From: Chitinophagaceae bacterium PMP191F
GTDB lineage: Bacteria; Bacteroidota; Bacteroidia; Chitinophagales; Chitinophagaceae
DNA: 64,000 nucleotides
Direction of reading: 5' to 3'
Assembly (NCBI GenBank): GCA_001302245.1
Contig: LGYU01000002.1
Span: 173,795-237,794, forward strand
Below, piece by piece: positions 19,243 through 27,706 of the stretch (position 1 is the stretch's first letter; each line of letters opens with the position of its first letter). A model generated the notes under the pieces. The model was not told where the DNA came from. It made no database searches and worked only from the letters and a program-made list of their open reading frames with translations. The translations under genes and the position numbers were made by a program.

Positions 19243-20386
19243 CCGGCAACAACTTGATCACCTGGCTATACAAGATGCTGCGGAGAAAGCCCTGCAACAG
19301 CATTGTATTTCGCAGGAAGAATACCAGCACATCCGTGTTGCATATCCTGTTACACTATATACACCTAATATATTTATCAGGTTCGGACTATTCATTCTTA
19401 CGTTGGTAATAGCCTTGTTTTCATTGGCACTGATCCTTTTAATGTCAGAACCTGATAACCCTTTTTTTGCAGGTGTATTATGCATGCTATGCGGCCTGGG
19501 AGCCTATGTATTGCTGGAAGCAGTGATCATTTCCCATAAACAGCATTTCAGATCGGGGGTTGATGATGCATTGATCTGGGTCAGTAGCAGTTTTGTTGTC
19601 AGTAGTATTTGCCTTTTTATGCGCATGGAATTTTCTGAAAGAACATTCTGCCTGGTTGTGTTTCTGGTATCTCTTTTCTTTACGCTACGTTTTGCAGACC
19701 GGATCATGGGTCTGGTGGCGTTTCTGTCGTTCTTTGCCATGATCTTTTACACCTGTATATACTTTGGAAGTACTGGCAGAGCCATTACACCTTTTCTGCT
19801 GATAGCTGCATCCTTTATAGTTTACTTTTTATTACAGCAGGTCTCTATCTCCTATTATCGGCAGACAGTTATACTTATGACAATCGCTGCTTTAGTAACA
19901 GGATATATTGCAGGAAATTATTTCATTGTACGCGAAACCAGTAATACCATGTTCAACCTGCAATTAGGTGCTACTGATAGCATTCCTGCGGGCTGGCTGT
20001 TCTGGATCTTTACCGTTTCTATTCCGCTGCTATACCTGTACCAGGGATTACGTAGAAAAGATCGCATTTTGATCTGTACCGGACTACTCTTAATAACTGC
20101 TATTGTATTTACCATTCGTTATTATCATGCTGTAATGCCTTTGGATATTGCCATGATGCTGGGCGGGTTGGTAATGATAGTTATTGCTTATGCCATGACC
20201 CGTTATCTGCAACCTTCCAGACACGGTTTTACCAGCGAAGCTACCAATAGCGATATAAGCATTGAAATGGTACAACTGGAATCACTGATCATTACACAAA
20301 CTATGGGCAAAACACCGGGTACAGATGATACATTTCAGTTTGGCCAAGGTTCCGGCGGCGGAGCTGGTGCCAGCGGAGATTATTAG
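19229..20386 (+). CDS. Multi-pass membrane protein, partner of DUF2157-like gene
   Basis: 385 residues. The N-terminal 50 residues (YNRQQLDHLAIQDAAEKAL) are helical and soluble and resemble the head of the preceding protein. About ten hydrophobic segments follow. The tail is Gly-rich (FGQGSGGGAGASGDY). I do not recognise a named family with confidence. The gene is coupled to the DUF2157-like gene and is followed directly by intergenic repeat copy 2. Confidence 0.65.
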   Translation: MIAYNRQQLDHLAIQDAAEKALQQHCISQEEYQHIRVAYPVTLYTPNIFIRFGLFILTLVIALFSLALILLMSEPDNPFFAGVLCMLCGLGAYVLLEAVIISHKQHFRSGVDDALIWVSSSFVVSSICLFMRMEFSERTFCLVVFLVSLFFTLRFADRIMGLVAFLSFFAMIFYTCIYFGSTGRAITPFLLIAASFIVYFLLQQVSISYYRQTVILMTIAALVTGYIAGNYFIVRETSNTMFNLQLGATDSIPAGWLFWIFTVSIPLLYLYQGLRRKDRILICTGLLLITAIVFTIRYYHAVMPLDIAMMLGGLVMIVIAYAMTRYLQPSRHGFTSEATNSDISIEMVQLESLIITQTMGKTPGTDDTFQFGQGSGGGAGASGDY

Positions 20387-20395
20387 AACTATCAG

Positions 20396-20648
20396 TGTCG
20401 GGTTCGTGAAGCGTAAATCGTCAATCGTGAGAGGATCACTGCTATTCCTGGCTGCGGCTCACCACTCGTCGTTTAATTCACGCAAAGACAGCTAAGTATC
20501 GCAAAGACGCAATGAGATGAAGCCGTATTTCGTACTTCATATTTCAGACTTCCGACTGCAATCTTCTATCTTCCGGATTTTTTATCCAGTATCTAACAAT
20601 CTCACCATTTAGCAATAAACCTTCCATTCTCAAATTTTCAAATTACTC
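20396..20648 (+). repeat. Intergenic repeat, copy 2
   Basis: It begins ten bases after the stop of the membrane-protein gene with GAAGCGTAAATCGTCAATCG and ends in TCTCAAATTTTCAAATTAC next to the stop of the XRE gene. It shares ordered blocks with copies 1 and 3 but is shorter, lacking most of the middle section. It has no coding potential. Confidence 0.75.
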
Positions 20649-20649
20649 C

Positions 20650-20859
20650 TCACCCTTTCCAATCCTTTTTCTCCAGCACAAACAATTCCTCCATCGGGGT
20701 TTTCAAAATAACGCCCAGTTTCAATGCCAGCACACTGGTAGGAATGTAATGTCCTTTTTCAATGGATATAATACTTTGCCTGCTTACGCCTGCAAGCGTA
20801 GCAAGCTCTTCCTGCGTAAGTTTATTTTTTTCACGAAACTCTTTCAATCTGCTAATCAT
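20650..20859 (-). CDS. XRE/Cro-type transcriptional regulator
   Basis: 69 residues, essentially a bare helix-turn-helix: MISRLKEFREKNKLTQEELA, then VSRQSIISIEKGHYIPTSVL and KTPMEELFVLE. Its start overlaps the end of the upstream membrane-protein gene by 8 bp. It probably autoregulates that pair through the palindrome at 21257-21290. Such regulator/small-membrane-protein pairs are frequent in Bacteroidota and Firmicutes. Confidence 0.92.
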   Translation of the reverse strand: MISRLKEFREKNKLTQEELATLAGVSRQSIISIEKGHYIPTSVLALKLGVILKTPMEELFVLEKKDWKG

Positions 20860-21253
20860 TCTTTACCAGGTTTCCACGTTTATATAAATTGAACATTATC
20901 AGGTAATAAACAGACTGCGATAAGATCACCCGGAAGGCCGAATAAATATTCCCGATATTATTCAACGACATAAAAATACTGGCAATATAGATCACTATTC
21001 CAAAAATGAAGGCTGTAACGGCTGCACGCAGCCTGCAATTTGCGATAAATTCATCTTCTGTTTTCTCTCTTGACAGGATTGCAACCAGCAAACCCATCAA
21101 TATCACTGTCCGTAATATTTCACGCCAGATCTCAGGAATACCCGATGATTTTTCCATGGTAATTCCCAGCAAGACCGGCAACAGGAAAGCAGTGATAGCG
21201 ATAGCCAGTCCTACAAACCGGTAATATGATGGAAGTAAGTTTGATTGTTTCAT
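20852..21253 (-). CDS. Four-helix membrane protein paired with XRE regulator
   Basis: 133 residues with four hydrophobic segments (about 12-30, 47-60, 77-100 and 110-125). Between helices 2 and 3 lies REKTEDEFIANCRLRAAV, a motif common in DUF2178-like proteins cotranscribed with small XRE regulators. Function unknown. The ATG at 21253 lies only a few bases from the palindromic operator. Confidence 0.7.
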   Translation of the reverse strand: MKQSNLLPSYYRFVGLAIAITAFLLPVLLGITMEKSSGIPEIWREILRTVILMGLLVAILSREKTEDEFIANCRLRAAVTAFIFGIVIYIASIFMSLNNIGNIYSAFRVILSQSVYYLIMFNLYKRGNLVKND

Positions 21254-21256
21254 GAT

Positions 21257-21290
21257 GTAAAGTACATTTTACGTCAAATATACTTTACAA
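21257..21290 (-). promoter_or_regulatory. Palindromic operator overlapping the XRE-pair promoter
   Basis: Perfect 9-bp arms TGTAAAGTA (21257-21265) and TACTTTACA (21282-21290) are separated by 16 bp, with further GTAAA/TTTAC half-sites inside. On the minus strand the -7 element TATATTTG (21276-21283) lies within it and CTTG (21301-21304) is at the -33 position. This fits an autorepressor site; which protein binds is inferred. Confidence 0.6.
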
Positions 21291-21466
21291 AAACGATTTT
21301 CAAGATCTTTCTATCTAAAAAAACACAACACCAGGATTGTAGTTATTGGGAACGTGGATCAACAGTTTTCCTACTAAACAATTGGAAAAGTGACAATACG
21401 CTATAACCAATACGCTGCTTTGTAAAATTATTAACGCAAGATAAAGTTGATGCCTTTGTAACTTCA

Positions 21467-21840
21467 TTATAGTTCATAACCGATTTCCTCTATGAAAGGA
21501 ATATTGACCTCCGGTTGTATTGTGATTTTACTCTCACTTCCCAACAAATTCAAAATTGTCCATCTATAAACGCTAAAGGCATTTCAAAAGTCATACTGGT
21601 CTTGATTAACATTTTTTGTGCCATTGAGCCATTTACCGAATGCTTAGCAAGAAACAGTTATTGAAGATCATCTCGGCATCAGGATAACAGTAGACAATCT
21701 GCTGAATTATACTGACAGACTGATACCTGCCCGGCCTGGTCGTTTGTGCTGGCAGGAGTTGCATACAGGCTATAGTTCATCACTACCATGCTGTAATGCT
21801 TATCCAATAAGGTTTTGAGCAAAGTGCTATATAATACAAG
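21467..21840 (-). pseudogene. Decayed coding sequence, unidentified
   Basis: One frame reads about 55 residues (ending NDQAGQVSVCQYNSADC) to a stop. The next frame continues IVYCYPDAEMIFNNCFLL. A third gives SMTFEMPLAFIDGQF, and the first returns as SKITIQPEVNIPFIEEIGYE with a stop at 21467. The protein-like pieces in sequence suggest one gene broken by several frameshifts. I do not recognise the family. The rest of 21305-21900 shows nothing else. Confidence 0.35.
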
Positions 21841-21900
21841 GAACAACAATCAGTTAGCTATGATCACCATTTCAAAAAAAACTTTAAAAAAGATGAAGAA

Positions 21901-21934
21901 TTTGATGTTGGAATAATAACTCTTCCTATATTTG
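21901..21934 (+). promoter_or_regulatory. Probable tRNA-Leu promoter
   Basis: TATATTTG (21927-21934) is an exact TAnnTTTG box about 60 bp before the tRNA. TTTG at 21901 is 22 bp upstream of it and GTTG is 16 bp upstream; either could act as the -33 element. Confidence 0.5.
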
Positions 21935-21996
21935 CACCCCCGAACACAAAGCCAACAGGTTGGCAGATCGAAAGAAAAACGGCCTGATGACAAACT

Positions 21997-22080
21997 GCCC
22001 AGGTGGCGAAATTGGTAGACGCACTGTGTTCAGGTCGCAGCGCTCGCAAGGGTGTGAAGGTTCGAATCCTTTCCTGGGCA
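21997..22080 (+). tRNA. tRNA-Leu (anticodon CAG)
   Basis: 84 nt. The acceptor stem GCCCAGG pairs with CCTGGGC, followed by discriminator A. The D-arm GCGAAATTGGTAGACGC, the anticodon loop TTCAGGT (CAG), a long class II variable arm and the T-loop TTCGAAT are all present. CCA is not encoded. Confidence 0.97.
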
Positions 22081-22087
22081 CTTAATT

Positions 22088-22121
22088 AACCTTCTAAGTC
22101 ATTGATTTAGAAGGTTTTTTT
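22088..22121 (+). terminator. Rho-independent terminator after tRNA-Leu
   Basis: AACCTTCTAA pairs with TTAGAAGGTT around a short loop and is followed by T7. Confidence 0.85.
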
Positions 22122-22290
22122 ATTTTAGCTGTGTCTTTTTTTCCGCCCAAAAAAGTGCAGCACACTACAAGCACGCCCTTAGCACTCACCCAAAAAAAGA
22201 GTGAGCACAACAAGGCACATCAAGCACTGACACCCGTTTGACACACGCGAAAATGATACACGAATAGTATACGTACTCCTACATGGTTCA

Positions 22291-22629
22291 TCATGCACCC
22301 CACCTTTTAATGTAGTCGCTTCTATCTCTCGCTGAAGAGAAGAGAATTCCTATTACTTCGAACGTGCATTTACATGAACCAAAGCGCGGACATGCACTTT
22401 GGTTATCGAAATAATTTTGAAGCTGGTTTCTTATGCCGGTATCGTTGAGATTCCTGAAAAAGTGTAGTGGATAAGCCTGTTCTGCACTGTAAATACGCCG
22501 CTTGAAATCCACTGTGAGATCATAGGCAGATGGTACGCCAGCCGTAACTGAACTTCCTGCTCCAAACAACCAAGCGAGGTTCTTAGCCCGCAAGGGAAAC
22601 TTTATGAAATATGACAGGAAGATTACCAA
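22291..22629 (-). pseudogene. Truncated SIR2-like domain gene (defence-type relic)
   Basis: 112 codons. NLAWLFGAGSSVTAGVPSAY matches the nucleotide-binding start of SIR2-like NAD-binding/NADase domains used in several anti-phage systems. DLTVDFKRRIY and NQLQNYFD also fit those proteins, and RDRSDYIKRWGA is where homologous proteins would carry on. The frame opens only at a TTG, has an in-frame stop just upstream and ends after about a quarter of the usual length. It lies 210 bp from a tRNA gene. I take it as a broken remnant. Confidence 0.55.
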
Positions 22630-22956
22630 TGCCGTCTCTCTTAGCTAATAATATGGATGCCTAGTTGTATTGGATTACCATTCGTTCGCATAAGAATTAC
22701 ACTAACGGGAGCTAATAATTAATAAGTGTTAAGATAAATCTTTATGCAAATATTCCTTCATTCCGTGACAGTATATGCGCGCAGATAATATTTCAGTAAC
22801 AGTAAGATAATATTAAGAATATATTAGTTTGAAATATTTTCATTATTGCTGGCTATACGCATTATACCGGGTTAATAAAGTATACAAAAATGATGAATAA
22901 GCAGAGATTTGACGCTTGCTGCTGATCTACTTTCGCCGCATAAAATCGATCTACGA
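22630..22956. other. Gene-free spacer upstream of susC-like gene
   Basis: AT-rich, with many ATATT runs. No clear TAnnTTTG promoter or coding sequence is seen. A 12-codon frame (MMNKQRFDACC) starts at 22890 but overlaps nothing conserved. The promoter of the SusC operon should lie here. Confidence 0.4.
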
Positions 22957-25900
22957 ATGAGATTAGCAGCAACTCTCCAGAGAATGTTGGTGGTTCTTTT
23001 TATGAGCTTATATGCATTCTCCAGCATCGCCCAATCAACTTCGGTAACAATTTCCGGACTCGTTACCGATGCGGCGAATAACCCCCTTTCCGGCGTAAAC
23101 GTAACTGTAAAAGGAAGCTCCATAAGTACCACTACCGATGGGAAAGGAGCTTACACCATTACAGCATCTGCCCAGCGGCCAACACTCGTTTTTACATTTG
23201 TTGGAATGGCCCCGCAGGAAATTATTGCGCAGGGCAGACAGGTAAATGTACAGATGTCTGTTGCGGGTAAAGAGATGGAGGGCATAGTGGTAACAGCCCT
23301 TAACATCAAAAAGAATCCCCGGAGCCTGGGTTATTCCATAGCACAACTGGATGGCAGTAAAGTGAACACTGTACAAACACCTAATCTTATCAATGCCTTG
23401 TCTGGTAAAGTGGCTGGTGTAGACGTGGGCAACATTGCAAACGGCGTTGCCGGTACCAAGCGTGTTGTGATCCGTGGCGCTACTTCCTTAACCGGCGATA
23501 ACAACCCGCTGTGGGTAATCGATGGTATTCCCATTAACTCATCCAGCCTGGGTGGCCTGGCTACCAATACACCGGAAGGAGGTTACGATTATGGAGACGG
23601 CATGACCGGCATCAACCCAGATGATATTGAAAGTATTAGTGTGCTGAAAGGCAATGCCGCAGCTGCCTTGTATGGTTCAAGGGCATCCAATGGGGTGATC
23701 CTGGTGACTACTAAAAGCGGCAGATCTTCAGGCGGAAAAACAAGTGTCGATTTCAGCACTTCATTATTGATCGATCAGCTCTATGATCTTTCCAACTTTC
23801 AGAATGTATATGGACAAAGCTCCATCAACCAGCTAAATGGCCGTGAGCTTCCAACCAGCGCCGATAATGCAAGAGGTTCCGATAGCTGGGGACATATTAT
23901 GGACGGCACACCTGCACCTCAATTTGATGGTGTTGTGAGACCGTTCAGCCCTGTAAAGAATGTATACAAGGACTTTTTCAGAACAGGTAGCACGATCACC
24001 AATACCGTTTCCCTGTACGGCAACAATGGCAACCATGATTACCGCTTATCCGTTTCTGACCTGAGAAATACGGATATTACACCCAATGCAAATTATGCCA
24101 GGACCACCGTTAACACCAAAACCCATTCAAAGTTTGGCAAGATGGATGTTGACCTGGTACTCAACTACACATTCGACAAAGCCAACAACAGGCCCTATAT
24201 CGGTGGCAACCATGACAACTCCATGTATTCGCTGTTGTATCTCCCCAACACGATCGCACTGGAGACGTTAAAGCCTGGCTACGACTCATTGGGTCGCGAG
24301 TTACTGTATACACAAGGCGTATCCAACCCGTATTATATCCTCAATAAGGAAAAACAAACAGACTCCAAGAACAGGCTGATGGCTTCCGCTACCCTGAAAT
24401 ATGAGATCACCGACTGGCTGTATGTAAGGGGAAGAATGACCCGTGATTATTATTTATCCAAGCGCATGCAATATATCCCCGATGGAAATGCGTCATCCAG
24501 TTTTCCTTACAATTCACCCAGCAATATCGGTGGCATATTTAACCAGCGTGCAGTTGAAAGTTCATCCAACGAATATGAGCTGATGCTGGGCGTAAACCCC
24601 GGTCTTAAAGGTAAGTTCAATGTGAACGGCTTTGTTGGCGGCAACATCAGTTCACGGTCTTCCTCTCAATTGATCGAATCAGGCAACACCTTCATTGTTC
24701 CTGATGTATACACCTTCAACAACCTGAAAACGAAACTTCCATCCACCAGCGAAAGCCGCAGAAGGACCAATTCAATTTTCGGCAGCTTGGAGTTTTCCTA
24801 TAATAAATACCTGTACCTGACCCTGACAGGAAGAAACGACTGGTTCTCCACATTGCCTCCGGAGAATAACAATTTGTTTTATCCCGCTGCATCTATGTCC
24901 TTTATAGTATCAGATGCTTTAAAGTTACCGGCAGCGATTTCTTTTGCCAAACTCAGGGCTTCTACGGCCCAGGTTAGCGGCGACACTGATCCTTACCAGC
25001 TTGACCTGAGCTATTCCCTCGATGCATTTCTGTACAACAACTCCTTGCCGCTACAACTGATCGGTACCAGCAATATCCCCAACAGGAAGCTGAAACCACT
25101 GTTGTCTACCGATTATGAAGTGGGGCTGGAAATGGATTTCATACAAAACAGGATCGGATTTGAGGCCAGCTATTATAAACGTCAGATCAGGAACGATATC
25201 GTTAGAACAGCGGTATCGAGCACTACAGGCTACAGCACGGCTGTACTGAATGTGGGCAAGATGCAAAACAGCGGCATTGAGATATTGGTAAGGGCTACCC
25301 CTGTTAAAACAAGGGACTTTGCCTGGGATATGACTGCCACTTACACCAAGAACAACAATAAGGTGGTATCGTTGGGTGATGGCGTGCAAGGCGTTCCCAT
25401 TGTATTGGCAACTTCTAAAAGCGGTAACGCTTTTGTTCGCCTCACAGAAGGTGAGTGTTATGGAGGCATCTACGGATTTAGCTACACCAGGGATTCTGCT
25501 ACCGGACAGAAAATATATGACAGCCGCGGATTTCCTGTAATTAATTCCAATGCTACTTACCTAGGCAACAGTACTTATGATAAGATGTTCGGATTCAGCA
25601 ACACGTTCGCGTATAAGAATTTGTCACTGTACCTGTTTGTCGATGCAAAATTCGGAGCGGATATCTATTCTGAAACGAACGCCACAGCATACAAGAATGG
25701 TAAACACATGGCTACCCTGGCGGGCAGGGAAGAAGGATTTACTGCAGATGGCTTAAACCAGTCTGGTACCAAAAATTCAGTGATGGTGATGCCGGATAAC
25801 GTGAGTTCCTATTATAACCAGATCGGTAATATCTCGGAGCAGTTTATCTACGATGCAAGTTTTGTAAAACTGCGTGAGGTTGCTTTACGTTATAAGTTCG

Positions 25901-26106
25901 CCAATCGTTTATTAAGCAAAAGCGGGTTCTCCAATGCAGCCATTTCGTTGGTGGCCAGAAACCTTCTGACCATTTATAAAGATAAAAATCTGGAAAACGT
26001 TGACCCCGAAAGCAATATCGCTGCCAATAACCAGCAGGGTATTGAAAGGATGGGTTATCCTGCCACCCGTACCTACGGTGTGACCATAAAATTCACCTTC
26101 AAATAA
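22957..26106 (+). CDS. SusC/RagA family TonB-linked outer membrane protein
   Basis: 1049 residues from ATG 22957. A signal peptide (LVVLFMSLYAFSSIAQ) is followed by a carboxypeptidase-like regulatory domain at about 28-100 (VTISGLVTDAANNPLSGVNV). The SusC signature NIKKNPRSLGYSIAQLDGSK opens the plug (about 110-240, with NPLWVIDGIPI and VLKGNAAAALYGSRASNGVI). A 22-strand barrel ends in YGVTIKFTFK. It imports a bulky ligand with its SusD partner, powered by TonB. No ECF sigma/anti-sigma pair adjoins it; the AraC gene at 38.3 kb is the nearest regulator. Confidence 0.96.
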   Translation: MRLAATLQRMLVVLFMSLYAFSSIAQSTSVTISGLVTDAANNPLSGVNVTVKGSSISTTTDGKGAYTITASAQRPTLVFTFVGMAPQEIIAQGRQVNVQMSVAGKEMEGIVVTALNIKKNPRSLGYSIAQLDGSKVNTVQTPNLINALSGKVAGVDVGNIANGVAGTKRVVIRGATSLTGDNNPLWVIDGIPINSSSLGGLATNTPEGGYDYGDGMTGINPDDIESISVLKGNAAAALYGSRASNGVILVTTKSGRSSGGKTSVDFSTSLLIDQLYDLSNFQNVYGQSSINQLNGRELPTSADNARGSDSWGHIMDGTPAPQFDGVVRPFSPVKNVYKDFFRTGSTITNTVSLYGNNGNHDYRLSVSDLRNTDITPNANYARTTVNTKTHSKFGKMDVDLVLNYTFDKANNRPYIGGNHDNSMYSLLYLPNTIALETLKPGYDSLGRELLYTQGVSNPYYILNKEKQTDSKNRLMASATLKYEITDWLYVRGRMTRDYYLSKRMQYIPDGNASSSFPYNSPSNIGGIFNQRAVESSSNEYELMLGVNPGLKGKFNVNGFVGGNISSRSSSQLIESGNTFIVPDVYTFNNLKTKLPSTSESRRRTNSIFGSLEFSYNKYLYLTLTGRNDWFSTLPPENNNLFYPAASMSFIVSDALKLPAAISFAKLRASTAQVSGDTDPYQLDLSYSLDAFLYNNSLPLQLIGTSNIPNRKLKPLLSTDYEVGLEMDFIQNRIGFEASYYKRQIRNDIVRTAVSSTTGYSTAVLNVGKMQNSGIEILVRATPVKTRDFAWDMTATYTKNNNKVVSLGDGVQGVPIVLATSKSGNAFVRLTEGECYGGIYGFSYTRDSATGQKIYDSRGFPVINSNATYLGNSTYDKMFGFSNTFAYKNLSLYLFVDAKFGADIYSETNATAYKNGKHMATLAGREEGFTADGLNQSGTKNSVMVMPDNVSSYYNQIGNISEQFIYDASFVKLREVALRYKFANRLLSKSGFSNAAISLVARNLLTIYKDKNLENVDPESNIAANNQQGIERMGYPATRTYGVTIKFTFK

Positions 26107-26142
26107 AATATCTGTATTCAACGGATCATTAAATAGAAGAAT

Positions 26143-27666
26143 ATGAAAAAGAGATTACAATATTATATCCTGACGGTACTTGTTGCTGCTGCAGGGTTTT
26201 TATCCTCTTGCGATAAAAACTTCAAGGAATTGAATACAAGCGTTGATTTTGTATCAAATCCAACACTCGAGTTCTTACTGCCCTATGTTCAGTTGACAAT
26301 GGTAGATAAGAACTATTACACCCAGACCTATTACGCGGCTGCTTATGCAAGCCAGGTCAATACCAATGTCTCTTTCCCTTCCATCACAGCTTACAAGGGA
26401 ACTGAAATGTCGGAACATTGGGTTTGGGTGTACAGAAACCCGCTCAAGAACATCGTTGATTTTGTAGAGCGTTGCGAAAACGATCCTGCAAAAGTAAACT
26501 ACCTCAGCATTGGCCGTATCCTGAAAGTATACCTGTTTCATTCGTTGACGGACAGCTATGGCGATATCCCTTATTTCGAAGCTATCAAAGGTTTCTCGAA
26601 AGGTGTTACTACGCCTAAGTATGATCCTCAGCAAAAGATCTATGAGGATATGTTCAAGGAGCTGACGGAAGCTATAGCTGCTTTCAACCCGGCCAGGGGT
26701 AACCCAGGTACTGCCGATATCGTTTACAATGGTGATATCGCCAAATGGAAAAAGTTTGCCAATAGCCTTTTGCTCAGGCTCGCTTTGAGGATCGTAAAAG
26801 TTGACCCCGTTAATTCGAAAAAGTACATCGAGCAGGCAATAGCCGGGGGGCTTATGACCAGCAATAACGATAATTTCGTGGTAAACTATACTACCCAGAT
26901 ATCTGGCACAGGAACAACATCCAATGGTACTGCGCACACCTGGATCAGCTCAAGCTATATCACTACTTACCGGCTTGCACGTCCTTTCGTTGATTCGTTG
27001 AAACTGCGCAATGACCCACGGACGCCGGTTTACGCCATGAGGATTAAACTTCCACTCACTTCTTACCAGGAAGGTAACCATGATCCCGCTGTTCAAAAAG
27101 GCAGGGACCAGTTTGCGCAGACGGTTCCAAGAGACAGTGCATCTGTTGCCAACATCAGAACCTTTGGCCGTTATTCCGCTCCATTTATTCACCTCAGTTA
27201 TGCACAAGTGCAGTTTCAGTTGGCCGAATGCGTGGTAAGGAATATCATTACCGGAGATGCCAAGACCTACTACGAAAATGGAGTGAAAGCTGCGATGACC
27301 GAGCTGGCTATTTTTGGAGCCGATGGCTGGAACCCCGGAGGTGTGATAACCACCGATCAGCAGAATGCTTACCTCGCCGCGAACCCTTACGATCCGGCCA
27401 ATGCTCTGAAACAGATCAATACCCAGTATTGGATAGAGACCTTCCCCAATTATTATGAGGCCTGGGCAAACATGCGCCGGAGCGGATACCCTGATACATA
27501 CAGTGGCCTTGACAAGACCCTCAGCAGCAATTTAGGCGCTGAACTTCCAAGGAGACTTTACTATCCACGTGATGAATATGCATCGAATCCGGGTAATATA
27601 GGCGACGCTGTTTCCAGGCAGGGACAGGACCTCACAAGCACACGTGTTTGGTGGGATAAACCATAG
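26143..27666 (+). CDS. SusD/RagB-like nutrient-binding lipoprotein
   Basis: 507 residues, 36 bp after the SusC gene. The lipoprotein signal is LVAAAGFLSSC, followed by DKNFKELNTS. The family's helical core is visible in HWVWVYRNPLKNIVDFVE, IGRILKVYLFHSLTDSYGD and YYEAWANMRRSGYP; these fit the SusD-like_2 branch. It forms the lid on the SusC pore and binds substrate at the surface. The ligand cannot be read from sequence. Confidence 0.93.
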   Translation: MKKRLQYYILTVLVAAAGFLSSCDKNFKELNTSVDFVSNPTLEFLLPYVQLTMVDKNYYTQTYYAAAYASQVNTNVSFPSITAYKGTEMSEHWVWVYRNPLKNIVDFVERCENDPAKVNYLSIGRILKVYLFHSLTDSYGDIPYFEAIKGFSKGVTTPKYDPQQKIYEDMFKELTEAIAAFNPARGNPGTADIVYNGDIAKWKKFANSLLLRLALRIVKVDPVNSKKYIEQAIAGGLMTSNNDNFVVNYTTQISGTGTTSNGTAHTWISSSYITTYRLARPFVDSLKLRNDPRTPVYAMRIKLPLTSYQEGNHDPAVQKGRDQFAQTVPRDSASVANIRTFGRYSAPFIHLSYAQVQFQLAECVVRNIITGDAKTYYENGVKAAMTELAIFGADGWNPGGVITTDQQNAYLAANPYDPANALKQINTQYWIETFPNYYEAWANMRRSGYPDTYSGLDKTLSSNLGAELPRRLYYPRDEYASNPGNIGDAVSRQGQDLTSTRVWWDKP

Positions 27667-27706
27667 TAAAGAATATCCACCAGGTAGTCCATGCGGCTGT
27701 GATCGC

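Noticed and set aside
22291..22629. Intact small SIR2-domain gene
   Set aside because: No usable start, stop just upstream in frame, and only about a quarter of the domain is present.
22890..22925. Short leader peptide (MMNKQRFDACC) before the SusC gene
   Set aside because: Twelve codons, no attenuator structure seen after it, and nothing conserved to support translation.
22909..22956. TTG start adding 16 residues to the SusC protein
   Set aside because: The ATG at 22957 gives a normal signal peptide; the extension is polar and unlike a SusC N-terminus.
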